The notes: a model not told the origin generated them from the letters alone. DNA of 64,000 bases from an uncultured Collinsella sp. (GCA_959020715.1 CAUESV010000003.1:1-64000); one strand, 5' to 3'. Shown: positions 23,808 through 33,584, counted from the stretch's first letter. A program made the numbers and translations.

Positions 23808-26489
23808 TTACTCTTTCTCCACCGCGCGCATGATCGCCTTGTAGATCTCCATCAGCGGGATGATCAGGAAGGCCAGGCCCAGGGCAGCGACAACGCCCTT
23901 GAGCTCAAGCGTCACGGGGCCAAAGAACATCTCGGCAAGCGTCGGCTGCACGGTCACGATCACCGTCAGCACCAGTGCCAGCGCGGCGGAAGCCCACAGC
24001 CACTTGTTCTGCTTCTTCATGGTGAACAGCGACGCACGACGGCTGCGCATATTGAAGCAGTGGAAAATCTCGACCATGTTGAGCGTGATGAACGCCATCA
24101 TCACGCCTTCCTCGTCGGCATTGCCGGCGATCATATCGGCGATGTGGATGTAGCCCATGTCAAAGTACACGCCCACAAAGAAGCTCGCCAGCACCAGCGC
24201 GGTGATGATTAGGCCCTGGACCACGCAGTCCAGACCCATATGTCCGGCAAAGACACCGTCCTTGGCGTTGCGCGGCTTGCGCTTCATGATGTCGCCCTCG
24301 GCATCCTCCATGCCCAGCGCGAGCGCGGGGAAGCAGTCGGTGACCAGGTTCACCCACAGCAGCTGCACCGGCTGGAAGATGGTAAAGCCGATGAGCGTGG
24401 CGATAAACACCGAGAACACCTCGGCAAGGTTGGCCGAAAGCAGGAACTGGATGACCTTGCGGATGTTGTCGTAGATGCGACGACCCTCTTCGCAGGCGCC
24501 GATGATGGTAGCGAAGTTGTCATCGGCAAGTACCATGTCGGCGACGTTCTTGGTGACGTCGGTACCGGTGATGCCCATACCAACGCCAATGTCGGCGCGC
24601 TTGATGGACGGGGCGTCGTTGACGCCGTCGCCCGTCATGGCCACGATCTGGTCGCGCGACTTCCAGGCCTCGACGATGCGTGTCTTGTGCTCGGGCTGGA
24701 CGCGGGCGTACACGCCGTAGTCCTCGATGTGCGCGTCGAGTTCCTCGTCGCTCATGCGATCGAGGTCGGCACCGGTGATGGCCTGGCTGCGATCGGCGAC
24801 GATGCCCAGCTGCTTGGCGATGGCCACGGCGGTGTCGATGTGGTCGCCCGTGATCATGACGGTGCGGATACCGGCGTCGTGCGCCTCGTGGATAGCGTCG
24901 GCCACCTCGGGACGGACCGGGTCGATCATGCCGGACAGGCCACAGAAGACCAGGTCATGCTCGAGCGCAGCGGGGCTGCAGTCGTCGGGAACCTCGGTGT
25001 AGGTGCGGCTTGCCAGCGCCAGTACGCGCAGGGCCTCGTCGGCCATGGCCTTGTTGGCCGCCACGAGCTCGGCGCGGCGCTCCTCGGTCAGGGGGACGAC
25101 CTTATCGCCCTCGTAGATATGGGTGCACAGGCCGATCACCACGTCGGGCGCACCCTTGGTGTACTGCTCGTACTCGCCATCCAGGGTCTCGACGACCACG
25201 GACATCATCTTGCGGCCCGAGTCAAACGGGGCCTCGCCCACGCGCGGATGCTCGGCAGTCAGGCCAGTGAGGCTCGCCTTGCCGGCGTCGTTGACGAGCG
25301 CGCACTCAGTCGGCTCGCCCACGGCCTCGCCCAGCTCCTCGTCCCACTGAGCATCGGAGCACAGCGCCATGCCGGCCAGGAACTTCTCCTTGGGCGCAGC
25401 GAGCTCGTGCTTGACGACGGTCATCTTGTTCTGGGTAAGGGTACCGGTCTTGTCGGAGCAGATGGTCTGCGTGCAGCCAAGGGTCTCGACGGCAGAGAGC
25501 TTGCGGATAATCGCCTGGCGCTTGGCCATCTTGGTCACGCCGAGCGAAAGGACGATGGTCACGACGGCGACCAGGCCCTCGGGAATGGCGGCGACGGCAA
25601 GCGAGACGGCGACCATAAAGGTGTCGAGCAGGGCAGTCGGGTCGGTGAGGACATTGCCCACGCCGTGGCGGAGGATGTCAACGCCAAAGATCACGACGCA
25701 GATGACGATCACCATAATGGTAAGGATGCGGCTGAGCTCGGCGAGCTTCACCTGCAACGGCGTGAGCTCCTCCTTGGCCTCGGCCAGGGCGCCGGCGATC
25801 TTACCCATCTCGGTGTTCATGCCGGTGCCGACCACGACGGCGCGGCCACGGCCGTATACCACGGTGGAACCCATGTAGCACATGTTCTTGCGGTCGCCGA
25901 GCGGCACGTCATCGGTGCCCGCGGCAAGCTCGATCACGTTGGCGTGCTTCTCTACGGGCACGGACTCGCCGGTGAGCGCGGCCTCTTCGATCTTCATCGT
26001 GGCGCTCTCGAGCACGCGGCAGTCGGCCGGGACGGAGTCGCCCGCCTCGAGCATGATCACGTCGCCGGGCACGAGCTCGGCGCTCGGCAGGTGCACGAGC
26101 TTGCCGTCGCGCAGCACCTTGGACTGCGCCGCACTCATCTCCTGCAGGGCCTCGAGGGCCTCCTCGCTCTTGGCTTCCTGGACCACGCCCAGCACCGAGT
26201 TGACGATAACGACGAACATGATGATGGCAACATCGGCAAAGTCGGGCTCGCCCTTGACCATGCCCGTGAGCGCACTGATGACGGCGGCAACGATCAGCAT
26301 GATGACCATGGGGTCGGCCATCTGCTCAAAGAAACGCTTCCACAGCGGCGTCTTCTCGGCTTCCTCGAGCTTGTTAGGGCCTGTCTTGGCGAGGCGCGAC
26401 GACGCCTCGTCGTTGCTTAGGCCGAGGTTCTCATCGACACCTTGGTCGCTGAGCACCTCCGCCGCGGCGGACAGGTATTCCTTTTGCAT
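23808..26489 (-). CDS. Calcium-type P-type ATPase
   Basis: An 893-aa P2-type cation pump of the SERCA/PMR1 group, moving Ca2+ (possibly Mn2+) out of the cell. The N-terminal domain is followed by the M1-M2 pair (DPMVIMLIVAAVISALTGM). The actuator motif is LTGESVPVEK, the M4 site PEGLVAVVT, the phosphorylation site CSDKTGTLT and the hinge TGDGVNDAPSIK. The six C-terminal helices include NLVTDCFPALALGMED. Length and motifs are complete. AGGAGGGG precedes ATG 26489, and a stable hairpin lies in the leader (26501-26552). Confidence 0.94.
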   Translation of the reverse strand: MQKEYLSAAAEVLSDQGVDENLGLSNDEASSRLAKTGPNKLEEAEKTPLWKRFFEQMADPMVIMLIVAAVISALTGMVKGEPDFADVAIIMFVVIVNSVLGVVQEAKSEEALEALQEMSAAQSKVLRDGKLVHLPSAELVPGDVIMLEAGDSVPADCRVLESATMKIEEAALTGESVPVEKHANVIELAAGTDDVPLGDRKNMCYMGSTVVYGRGRAVVVGTGMNTEMGKIAGALAEAKEELTPLQVKLAELSRILTIMVIVICVVIFGVDILRHGVGNVLTDPTALLDTFMVAVSLAVAAIPEGLVAVVTIVLSLGVTKMAKRQAIIRKLSAVETLGCTQTICSDKTGTLTQNKMTVVKHELAAPKEKFLAGMALCSDAQWDEELGEAVGEPTECALVNDAGKASLTGLTAEHPRVGEAPFDSGRKMMSVVVETLDGEYEQYTKGAPDVVIGLCTHIYEGDKVVPLTEERRAELVAANKAMADEALRVLALASRTYTEVPDDCSPAALEHDLVFCGLSGMIDPVRPEVADAIHEAHDAGIRTVMITGDHIDTAVAIAKQLGIVADRSQAITGADLDRMSDEELDAHIEDYGVYARVQPEHKTRIVEAWKSRDQIVAMTGDGVNDAPSIKRADIGVGMGITGTDVTKNVADMVLADDNFATIIGACEEGRRIYDNIRKVIQFLLSANLAEVFSVFIATLIGFTIFQPVQLLWVNLVTDCFPALALGMEDAEGDIMKRKPRNAKDGVFAGHMGLDCVVQGLIITALVLASFFVGVYFDMGYIHIADMIAGNADEEGVMMAFITLNMVEIFHCFNMRSRRASLFTMKKQNKWLWASAALALVLTVIVTVQPTLAEMFFGPVTLELKGVVAALGLAFLIIPLMEIYKAIMRAVEKE

Positions 26490-26500
26490 ATAGAGTCCCC

Positions 26501-26552
26501 TCCTGGGATTCGGGCCACTCAGCAGATTGATGCCCGATCATAATTCCCAGGA
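26501..26552 (-). promoter_or_regulatory. 5' leader hairpin of the P-type ATPase gene
   Basis: TCCTGGGA (26501-26508) pairs with TCCCAGGA (26545-26552) and TCGGGC with GCCCGA just inside, about 12 bases from the start codon and overlapping the ribosome site. It may control translation or transcription. It does not match the yybP-ykoY or M-box consensus as far as I can see. Confidence 0.45.
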
Positions 26553-26931
26553 GAAGGGCAAGGGCTCATCAAGGCTGCCGTGCTGAGCGGCAGTTGATAG
26601 TGGAGCTATGGTACCCCAAAGCGACGCGTCTAGCCAAAACAATCGGTTTGGAAATATGGTCCGCACGCAACGGTGCAGACCGTGTGATGCTCAACATTGG
26701 TAAAACGTTTTTTCTTCGGCACATCGCCAAACTGACATATCGCCCAGATAGCAGCGGTTGGAGTGGTTGGTAAAGATTTTTCATATACCGTTTTTCCCGC
26801 AAAAAATGAACTTCCATTTCGGCATACGGTCGATTTTTTGGGGTATTCGGTCGGCATTTCGTTATAATCATCTCGGTTTTATTTCTTATGGTTTATCTAT
26901 CAGCGCAAGACGATGTCAGATGGAGGTCTGA
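26553..26931 (+). other. Gene-free leader region of pyk
   Basis: About 380 bases between the divergent ATPase and pyk genes. It holds no convincing gene. A TATAAT at 26863-26868 lies 63 bases before the pyk start, with a weak TTGGGG 19 bp upstream. The region is AT-richer than its surroundings and contains several T-runs (for example around 26708 and 26832), so other promoters are possible. Confidence 0.45.
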
Positions 26932-28392
26932 ATGTACAAGCGCACTAAGATTGTATGCACCATGGGTCCCGCCTGCGATAGCGACGAGACCATCCGCGAG
27001 ATGATCAAGGCGGGCATGAACGTCGCCCGTTTTAACTTCTCGCACGGCTCCTACGACGAGCACCACGGTCGCATCGAGCGCGTCCGCCGTATTTCCAAGG
27101 AGCTCGGTCTGCCCGTCGGCATCCTGCTCGACACCAAGGGCCCCGAGGTCCGCACCGGCCTTCTGGTCGACGGCAAGAAGGTTGCCGTCAAGACCGGCGA
27201 CAAGATCGTCGTCACCGCTCAGCCCACGTCCGAGGATTTCCACGGCACCGCTGAGCACATCTCCCTCGACTACCTGGCTCTGCCCTCCGAGGTCGAGAAG
27301 GGCTCCCTCATCCTGATCGACGACGGCCTGGTTGCCCTCGAGGTCGAGTCCGTCGACGGCCAGGACATGACCTGCGTCGTTAAGAACGACGGCCTGATCG
27401 GCGAGCGCAAGGGCGTCAACATGCCCAACGTCAACATCTCGCTGCCCGCCATCACCGAGCGCGATCGTCAGGACATCCTCTTTGGCCTGACCGAGAACAT
27501 CGACTACATCGCCGCTTCCTTCATCCGTGACGGCGAGTCCGTCCGCGGCATCCGCGAGCTTTGCCGCGAGAACGGTGGCGAGCACGTGACGATCTTCCCG
27601 AAGATCGAGTGCGCCCTGGGCGTCGAGAACTTCGACGAGATCCTCGAGGCTTCCGACGGCATCATGGTCGCCCGTGGCGACCTGGGCATCGAGATCAAGC
27701 CCGAGCTCGTTCCGCATATCCAGAAGGAGATCATCGCCAAGTGCAACGCGGCCTACAAGCCCGTTATCACCGCTACGCAGATGCTCGACTCCATGCAGCA
27801 GAACCCGCGCCCGACGCGCGCCGAGGTTGCCGACGTTGCTAACGCCATTTACGACGGCACCGACGCCGTCATGCTGTCCGGCGAGTCCGCTGCCGGTAAG
27901 TACCCGGTCGAGGCCGTTAAAATGCAGGCCAGCATTGCTCTCGAGACCGAGAAGTACCTCCCGGCCCACGCTCCGCTCGAGGTTCCGGCCGACGCTCATG
28001 GCACCCGTGTCGTCAACAACGTTGTGGGTATGTCCGCTGTGAACATGGCTACCACCGTTGGCGCCAAGTGCATCACCGTGCCGACGACCACCGGTCGTAC
28101 CGCTCGCCTGATCTCGCACTTCCGTCCCAACATGCCGATCTGCGCGTTCTCCCGCCACGAGTGGGCCGTCCAGCAGATGATTATGTACTGGGGCGTTATC
28201 CCGCACCAGGCCGAGATTACCCAGGGCACCGTCAACGGCACGATCGTCAAGGCGATCGAGACCGCTAAGGAGCTCGGCTACGTCGAGGCCGGCGATTTGA
28301 CCGTCGCTACCGCCGGCGATCCCCGCATGAGCGTCCAGCTCGAGGACAAGGTCTCCTCGACCAACGTCGCTTACGTCGCTCAGGTGCGCTAA
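26932..28392 (+). CDS. pyk: Pyruvate kinase
   Basis: Converts phosphoenolpyruvate and ADP to pyruvate and ATP, the last step of glycolysis. The 486-aa enzyme has KIVCTMGPACDS and ARFNFSHG at the N-terminus, the B domain, and the active-site loop IFPKIECALGVENFDEI (catalytic Lys, metal Glu). GIMVARGDLGIE and TATQMLDSM follow. GGAGG is 7 bases before ATG 26932. Codon usage is strongly biased to C-ending codons, as expected for a highly expressed gene. A strong terminator follows. Confidence 0.97.
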   Translation: MYKRTKIVCTMGPACDSDETIREMIKAGMNVARFNFSHGSYDEHHGRIERVRRISKELGLPVGILLDTKGPEVRTGLLVDGKKVAVKTGDKIVVTAQPTSEDFHGTAEHISLDYLALPSEVEKGSLILIDDGLVALEVESVDGQDMTCVVKNDGLIGERKGVNMPNVNISLPAITERDRQDILFGLTENIDYIAASFIRDGESVRGIRELCRENGGEHVTIFPKIECALGVENFDEILEASDGIMVARGDLGIEIKPELVPHIQKEIIAKCNAAYKPVITATQMLDSMQQNPRPTRAEVADVANAIYDGTDAVMLSGESAAGKYPVEAVKMQASIALETEKYLPAHAPLEVPADAHGTRVVNNVVGMSAVNMATTVGAKCITVPTTTGRTARLISHFRPNMPICAFSRHEWAVQQMIMYWGVIPHQAEITQGTVNGTIVKAIETAKELGYVEAGDLTVATAGDPRMSVQLEDKVSSTNVAYVAQVR

Positions 28393-28420
28393 AACGCACT
28401 TGCAAGCACACTTGCATTGC

Positions 28421-28458
28421 AAAGGGCCCGGAAGGCTTCGCCTTCCGGGCCCTTTTTC
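28421..28458 (+). terminator. Terminator of pyk
   Basis: A 15-bp stem AAAGGGCCCGGAAGG with its complement, loop CTTCG, then TTTTT. Confidence 0.9.
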
Positions 28459-28633
28459 TGTGTCAATGCCGGCGCACGGCAAAACACGCACTCATTTCTT
28501 TACCAAAAGGGCGAAATCCACCTTTCGAGGCCCAATAAATAAAGTCCCAAGCGCTAAAAGTGTTCGCCCAGCGGCAAACCCACACCTTAACCGACGCTGC
28601 TAAATCGTTTTAGCAAAAGCCGGATCGACCTGG

Positions 28634-28765
28634 TTTTCGGAAGTATGCGGCAAATTCTGAGACCTCCGAGCACACCCCGTTTTTTCGCAACAAAATGCCT
28701 GATAAACTAGCCTCAAAAGCCAGGTCTGCTCACAGGGTTCAGATTTTGCCGCATACTTCCGAATT
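28634..28765. repeat. Long imperfect inverted repeat upstream of the DUF559-like gene
   Basis: Arms 28634-28676 and 28723-28765 are inverted copies of 43 bp with a core identical over TTCGGAAGTATGCGGCAAA. They enclose 46 bases. Left of it, 28459-28633 shows no gene, only a small GCTAAA/TTTAGC hairpin near 28609. A MITE, a cruciform or an operator for the following gene are all possible. Confidence 0.6.
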
Positions 28766-28814
28766 GACGCTGGCATCGCACGGTCCAAAAGCACATTTCG
28801 ACCTGGAGGACGTC

Positions 28815-29888
28815 ATGGACCTGACGCTATGCGGTCAATCCGCTTTTTACTATTACCGTATCCCGCCGCAGGTATTAGGCCTTTACCCCGCCATTAGCCT
28901 TGGCAATATGGATCGCAGATGTTGCGGCCTCGGAAGTCATGCAGTTGTAAAAGACCTGCTTCACGCACCGCTTCACAGGCTTGTATTCACTCGGGCACAA
29001 TCCGGATCGCGAAGTCTGTTTAAATCGCACCTCCTGACCCAGGAACCACCTCCGGGGTCGTTTAGGCAAACTGAACATGGATTTGATGTCACTTCACCGG
29101 AGTTCACGCTGCTCAGCCTTGCCACGCGGGTCCCACGCAACCAGTTACTCATGGCTTGCTACGAGATGTGCGGCTCCTTTGCAGTGTTTAAGCCCTGCAA
29201 GCGAACGCAACAACAACTTGATGAAGCTATTTCGCTTAAGCTCATTCCACCCAACTGCGGCTGGGAGCGAGTTAGCGACGTCAACGGCAAGGACACCAAC
29301 CTATGGAAGCGTCCACCGCTCCTCAGCACGGCGGATATCGCCGCGTTCGCCAAGCAGGCCGCAGGCCTGCGCGGCGTTAAACAACTGCGCTGGGCCGCCG
29401 AGCACATGACGGGGCAGACCGCCTCGCCCTTCGAAGTACAGACCTCCATGCTTGTCTCGCTCCCCCGCAACGAGGGCGGCATGGGCATCAACATCGCAAA
29501 CAACGTGCGCATCCCGCTCAGCGACGCCGCGCGCTCACTGTATGACAAAACCTGCTGCTACGCCGATATCCTCATCGAGAGCAACACCGACAGCATGGGC
29601 GTCATCTTGGAATGCCAAGGCCGCTCCGCCCACGATGGCGAAGCCGCAAGTCTCTCCGATGCCGAGCGCACCACCGCCCTCACCAGCATGGGCTATGACG
29701 TTATCCAGATAACCTATGAGCAAATCAAAGACACGAAGAGCTTTAACAACATCGCCGAACTCATCCATAAAAAGGCGGGGCTCCCCTACATCCCAAAAAC
29801 CGATCAGGAACGCACCACCGAAGATACCCTTCGGCGGGAGCTGTTGGTCAATTGGGATGAGCTGATCGCCGTCAAGCCGGCCGGCTAG
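28815..29888 (+). CDS. Putative DUF559/PD-(D/E)XK-like protein, 357 aa
   Basis: The start is at ATG 28815, with GGAGG 5 bases upstream. The N-terminal part (MDLTLCGQSAFYYYRIPP) and the middle resemble AbiEi-like or DUF559-associated proteins of Actinobacteria. The C-terminal 120 residues look like a restriction-type fold: YADILIESN then GVILECQGRSAHDGE (acidic residue, then a Glu-x-Gln pair) and later SMGYDVIQITYEQI. This suggests a nuclease with an unknown target, possibly in defence (inference). No partner gene is adjacent; the next gene is convergent and overlaps its stop by 4 bases. A longer upstream frame runs into the inverted repeat and is unlikely. Confidence 0.6.
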   Translation: MDLTLCGQSAFYYYRIPPQVLGLYPAISLGNMDRRCCGLGSHAVVKDLLHAPLHRLVFTRAQSGSRSLFKSHLLTQEPPPGSFRQTEHGFDVTSPEFTLLSLATRVPRNQLLMACYEMCGSFAVFKPCKRTQQQLDEAISLKLIPPNCGWERVSDVNGKDTNLWKRPPLLSTADIAAFAKQAAGLRGVKQLRWAAEHMTGQTASPFEVQTSMLVSLPRNEGGMGINIANNVRIPLSDAARSLYDKTCCYADILIESNTDSMGVILECQGRSAHDGEAASLSDAERTTALTSMGYDVIQITYEQIKDTKSFNNIAELIHKKAGLPYIPKTDQERTTEDTLRRELLVNWDELIAVKPAG

Positions 29889-30733
29889 CAGCTAGTGATC
29901 AGGGGTAGTGCAGGCACATCGGGCGATTCGGCGCGAGCCGCAAATCCCGCCTCGGTCAACTCGATGACCTCGGTAAACGTTGCGTCGAAGAACTCCTCGG
30001 TCAGCAGACGGTATGGCGGATGATCGGGCTCACCAGGGTTTTCGCGCACAATCTCGTGCATGACGCCAATGGTCTTGAGCACATACTCTTGCGAAATCGA
30101 ATACTGACCGAACTGGGCCGCCGCGGTATACAGGCGATCGGTCGCACGCGGGATAGAAACAATGCCGAGCGTCTTGCCAAACCAGTCAAAGTCGCCTTGC
30201 TTTTTAATGCGGAACTCCTCACACGGCTTGCCGCCGTGCGCCTCCAGGTACTGATTCACGCGCGTATTCCATACGGTATCGGCCACCAGATGCGACCAGA
30301 CGCCCAGCGTTAAATCGAGCAGCGACTGCGCCACATCTTCGGACGCAAGCGAGAACTCAAAGGCGCCGGGACCGGCAACCGGCTCGGCGTCCTTGTAGCG
30401 TTGGGGATAGTGCACGCGGTTCAGTCGCTCGCGTTCCTCGATAATCGAGGTCGCCGCGGCTGGCGCACCGATGGGCGAACTTTTAAGCAACGGTGCCACA
30501 TAGGTATCCCAGAACTCATGCTCACGAGGCTTTGGGATGGGCTCAGGCTTGGCAAAGTGCGTAATGCGGTACGGGATGGGATCGGCGATGCCAGGGACCA
30601 TATAGCCCACGAAGATATCAGGAACCACGCAGCCAAACAAAAAGGCATTGCGGTCGCGCACGCTATTGGCAAGCGCACCGGTGCGCTCCAGCAAACGCTC
30701 CGTCTGAGCGATATGAATGTTCCAGCTTGGCAT
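29885..30733 (-). CDS. Zinc-dependent phospholipase C-like protein
   Basis: A 282-aa protein of the S1/P1 nuclease-phospholipase C superfamily, as seen in Firmicutes and Coriobacteriia. It begins MPSWNIHIAQTERLL, has AFLFGCVVPDIFVGY and the later GVWSHLVADTVWN with candidate metal His and Asp. There is no signal peptide, so the classic secreted role is doubtful. The start is at ATG 30733, with GGGGGTGG upstream. Its stop overlaps that of the convergent DUF559-like gene. Confidence 0.75.
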   Translation of the reverse strand: MPSWNIHIAQTERLLERTGALANSVRDRNAFLFGCVVPDIFVGYMVPGIADPIPYRITHFAKPEPIPKPREHEFWDTYVAPLLKSSPIGAPAAATSIIEERERLNRVHYPQRYKDAEPVAGPGAFEFSLASEDVAQSLLDLTLGVWSHLVADTVWNTRVNQYLEAHGGKPCEEFRIKKQGDFDWFGKTLGIVSIPRATDRLYTAAAQFGQYSISQEYVLKTIGVMHEIVRENPGEPDHPPYRLLTEEFFDATFTEVIELTEAGFAARAESPDVPALPLITSC

Positions 30734-30812
30734 AGCCACCCCCATAAAAACCTGGATAACTATACCATCACGGCAAAGCCGCGCGGGCGGCTACGCACGC
30801 TCTACGCAGCAA

Positions 30813-31583
30813 CTAGTCCGTAGCACCGCTTTCGGTCCCATACGACGGCGAAGGCGCCTCGACCACATGGTGATATCGATCGATATAGATTGCACGGGCA
30901 CCCAGGCGTCGCACCAAATCCTGGTGATGTGTGCTCATCAAGACCGTCTTGCCCGCCGCGACGTAAGCCAGCAAGAAGTTAACCACGATGTCGCATGAAT
31001 CCTCGTCGAGCCCATTGGTAGGCTCGTCGAGAACCAGGATATCCGGGTTCATCGACACCACCGCAGCCAGCGCAACGCGCTTCTTTTGCCCGCCCGAGAG
31101 CTGATAGGGCGAGGCATCGACCAGATCGGCAACCTGGAACAGCTTCATGGCATCGCGGACGCGGCGCTCGAGCTCGTCTGTCGGCAGCCCCATTTGAGCC
31201 GGGCCAAACGCGACTTCCTCGCCCACCGTAGCGCAAAAGAGCTGCGCATCGGCGTTTTGGAACACAAAGCCCACGCGCTGATGGAACCGCTGGGCCGTCG
31301 CGGAATCCTTGAGATATGCCGAATCGACCGTATGCCCGTCGAACAGGTACGCACCCGCGTCCGCAAGCTCAAGGCCGTTAATAAGACGCATGATTGTCGT
31401 CTTGCCGCAGCCGTTGGGACCTAGCAGGGCAACGAGCTCCCCACGGTTCACCTGCAGCGAAACGCCGTCGACCACCGTATGGCCCGCATAGGAAAACGCC
31501 ACGTCGCGAAACTCGATGAGCGGCGTGGTCTCAACGCCGGCAGCACCGCTCGCACCCATCGCGTTATTCGTATCGTTTGCCAA
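30813..31583 (-). CDS. cbiO: Cobalt ECF transporter ATPase CbiO
   Basis: The 256-aa ABC ATPase that powers cobalt uptake with CbiM/CbiN and CbiQ. Walker A is GPNGCGKTT, the Q-loop VGFVFQNADAQLF, the signature LSGGQKKRVALA and Walker B ILVLDEPTNGLD, all normal for the ECF A-subunit group. The start codon is TTG at 31583, preceded by GGGAAGGG. It is the last gene of the operon cbiMN-cbiQ-cbiO, 44 bp after cbiQ. Confidence 0.93.
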   Translation of the reverse strand: MANDTNNAMGASGAAGVETTPLIEFRDVAFSYAGHTVVDGVSLQVNRGELVALLGPNGCGKTTIMRLINGLELADAGAYLFDGHTVDSAYLKDSATAQRFHQRVGFVFQNADAQLFCATVGEEVAFGPAQMGLPTDELERRVRDAMKLFQVADLVDASPYQLSGGQKKRVALAAVVSMNPDILVLDEPTNGLDEDSCDIVVNFLLAYVAAGKTVLMSTHHQDLVRRLGARAIYIDRYHHVVEAPSPSYGTESGATD

Positions 31584-31627
31584 AACGTTGCCCTTCCCTA
31601 CTCACATCGACGGTTCGACCGTCCGCA

Positions 31628-32464
31628 CTACAACACCGCGCACAACACGGCGAGCAACGCCACAACGGCCGCATAAACCGCATCGCGCCAGCCAAAGCCG
31701 CTCAGTGCAGGCGCCGGATACACGCCGGCGAAGCCGCGGCACAGCATGGCCTCGTCCATCGCGCGGCTGCATTCCATCGCCTTGATAAACGTCATGCCCA
31801 TGATACCCGCCAGCGAGTCGGTGCGCGAAAAACCCGCAGGCGCGGAACCGACGCTACGCAGCATGATCGATTCGCACAGATCGTGCGCCGTGCGTCCCAG
31901 CACCTCGATGTGCTTGAGCGCCATATCAAACGTAAAGATAACTTCATCGGGTAGATGCAGCATCTTGAGCGCCGCCGACATGCGGCTCCAGGTGAGCGTC
32001 CACGAAACGCCCAGCACCAGCGATACATTAATGAAGGTCTTGAGCGCGATCTTGAGCATGGCGCCCGCGGCAGACGCGCCCAGCAGCAGGGCAGGCAGTG
32101 CCAGAACCACCGCAAGCCCCGTGGCGCCGAGCGCCGGTACAAAGGTCGCACGCAGCCCGCGTACAGGGCGCACGGCAACGAGCACCAGCGCGATAGCCGC
32201 CATCAACATGAGGTACAGCGGGCTCTGCGTCAGACACACGCACAGGACGCAAACGAACATCCCCACCAGGCGCACCGGAGCCGAAACGCAAGAAAGGGCG
32301 CGGTCGACCATCGACCCGCCCTCGTGCGCACCTCCACCCAGGTGAACCCGCTCAAGCAGGCTCGCCAGGTGCAGGACATTCTTTTGCATCACACGATGCC
32401 GAGCCCCCACGGGCTCGTAACGCTGCTCGACCGCAAGCCAGCTAGGCAGCTCGGCTATTGCCAT
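31628..32464 (-). CDS. cbiQ: Cobalt ECF transporter transmembrane protein CbiQ
   Basis: A 278-aa T-component. It has several membrane segments (LVGMFVCVLCVCLTQSPLY, LMLMAAIALVLVAV, GLAVVLALPALLLG). The coupling-helix signature of the family, usually Ala-Arg-Gly, reads AMLCRGFAG here. It links the substrate unit to the ATPase. ATG 32464 lies inside the end of cbiMN (23-base overlap), suggesting coupled translation. Confidence 0.9.
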   Translation of the reverse strand: MAIAELPSWLAVEQRYEPVGARHRVMQKNVLHLASLLERVHLGGGAHEGGSMVDRALSCVSAPVRLVGMFVCVLCVCLTQSPLYLMLMAAIALVLVAVRPVRGLRATFVPALGATGLAVVLALPALLLGASAAGAMLKIALKTFINVSLVLGVSWTLTWSRMSAALKMLHLPDEVIFTFDMALKHIEVLGRTAHDLCESIMLRSVGSAPAGFSRTDSLAGIMGMTFIKAMECSRAMDEAMLCRGFAGVYPAPALSGFGWRDAVYAAVVALLAVLCAVL

Positions 32465-33527
32465 GAGCACCGCTTTCCTTGACCGTCAGCGAGACCAGGC
32501 GGAATGCGATGGTAAGCACCGCCACGCCAATCACGCCCGAAAGAATATACATCGCGGCCTGGCCGGCAAAGCCAAGGCCCTGCTCCTCGGAATAGACCTG
32601 CAGATAATCGCCCGTGGGCAGGGCATCGGCAAAGGTCGGGGTATCGAGACCGACCGAAGCCTGCAGGCTGTCATCGCCAGCCTCTTGAACGGCGGTCGCG
32701 GCGCCCTCGGCGTCCCACTCACCCCAGGCGTCACCCGTGGCCAGCAGGCCCAGCGGTGTTGCTACGACAAGCACGGCAACCAGGATGAGCGTGGGGACCA
32801 GCGAGGTCTTCTTGGCGGCAACGCCCTCGGCAGCAAGTTGGCCATCGACGGCCTCGGGCCCGACAATGATGCTCGGCGCCGTCTTCTTAATGAAACCGTA
32901 GATCGCGGCCGTCGCCACGCCCTCGATCACGCCGGCAACCAGCATATGCGGGATCAACATGGCCGGAATAGCCACGGACAGCGGGAAGGGGCAGTACAGC
33001 GGCGCGCCCGAAGCATTGGTAAAGAGCATCGGCTGAATACCAAACTCGATTGCCGCGCACAGGGCCGCCAGGCACAGGCCGACCCAGCCGCTTACGATGG
33101 CAGAAACTGAGGTGCCCCAGCTCTTGTCGTGCAGACGGCTGTTGAGCGCACGGAACACGATAGCAGCGACAAACGGCAGCACAAAGGCCATGTTAAAGCA
33201 GTTGGCGCCAAACGACAGAACGCCGCCGTCTCCAAACAGCAGCGCCTGCAGCGCCAGCGCGACCGAGACAGCGATAGCCGCAGCCTCGGGGCCCAGCAGC
33301 AACGCGATGAGCGCGCCGCCAACGGCGTGACCAGTGGTGCCGCCGGGCAGCGGCACGTTGAACATCATGAGCAAGAAGGAGAACGCGGCGCAGATGCCCA
33401 GGAAAGCCATGTGCTCGCGATCGAGCGTGGCGCGTACCTTTTTGATGCAATGGACCCAAACGGGCACCATCGCCACCGCCATGGCAGCATCGGTCTGCGG
33501 GGACAGGTAGTTGTCTGGAATGTGCAT
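32442..33527 (-). CDS. cbiM: CbiM-CbiN fusion, substrate-specific unit of the cobalt importer
   Basis: A 361-aa protein. The first 220 residues are CbiM: the conserved N-terminal MHIPDNYLS (its His ligates Co2+), then GTTGHAVGGALIALLLG and helices to about residue 215. A linker follows, then a CbiN/PDGLE-like tail with two membrane segments (SLVPTLILVAVLVVATPLGLL and AMYILSGVIGVAVLTIAF) flanking an outside loop. CbiM and CbiN are separate in many species and fused in others. A dyad and promoter lie upstream (33585-33650), as expected for a metal-regulated operon. Confidence 0.93.
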   Translation of the reverse strand: MHIPDNYLSPQTDAAMAVAMVPVWVHCIKKVRATLDREHMAFLGICAAFSFLLMMFNVPLPGGTTGHAVGGALIALLLGPEAAAIAVSVALALQALLFGDGGVLSFGANCFNMAFVLPFVAAIVFRALNSRLHDKSWGTSVSAIVSGWVGLCLAALCAAIEFGIQPMLFTNASGAPLYCPFPLSVAIPAMLIPHMLVAGVIEGVATAAIYGFIKKTAPSIIVGPEAVDGQLAAEGVAAKKTSLVPTLILVAVLVVATPLGLLATGDAWGEWDAEGAATAVQEAGDDSLQASVGLDTPTFADALPTGDYLQVYSEEQGLGFAGQAAMYILSGVIGVAVLTIAFRLVSLTVKESGAHGNSRAA

Positions 33528-33584
33528 ATACGCCTCCCGGTTGTCGGCGCACAGAACTGCAACGCCGCTTGAACCATTTCATCA

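Noticed and set aside
24240..26420. 726-codon plus-strand frame
   Set aside because: Antisense of the P-type ATPase; His/Asp/Gly-rich with no domain.
26893..28491. 532-codon minus-strand frame
   Set aside because: Antisense of pyruvate kinase and its terminator.
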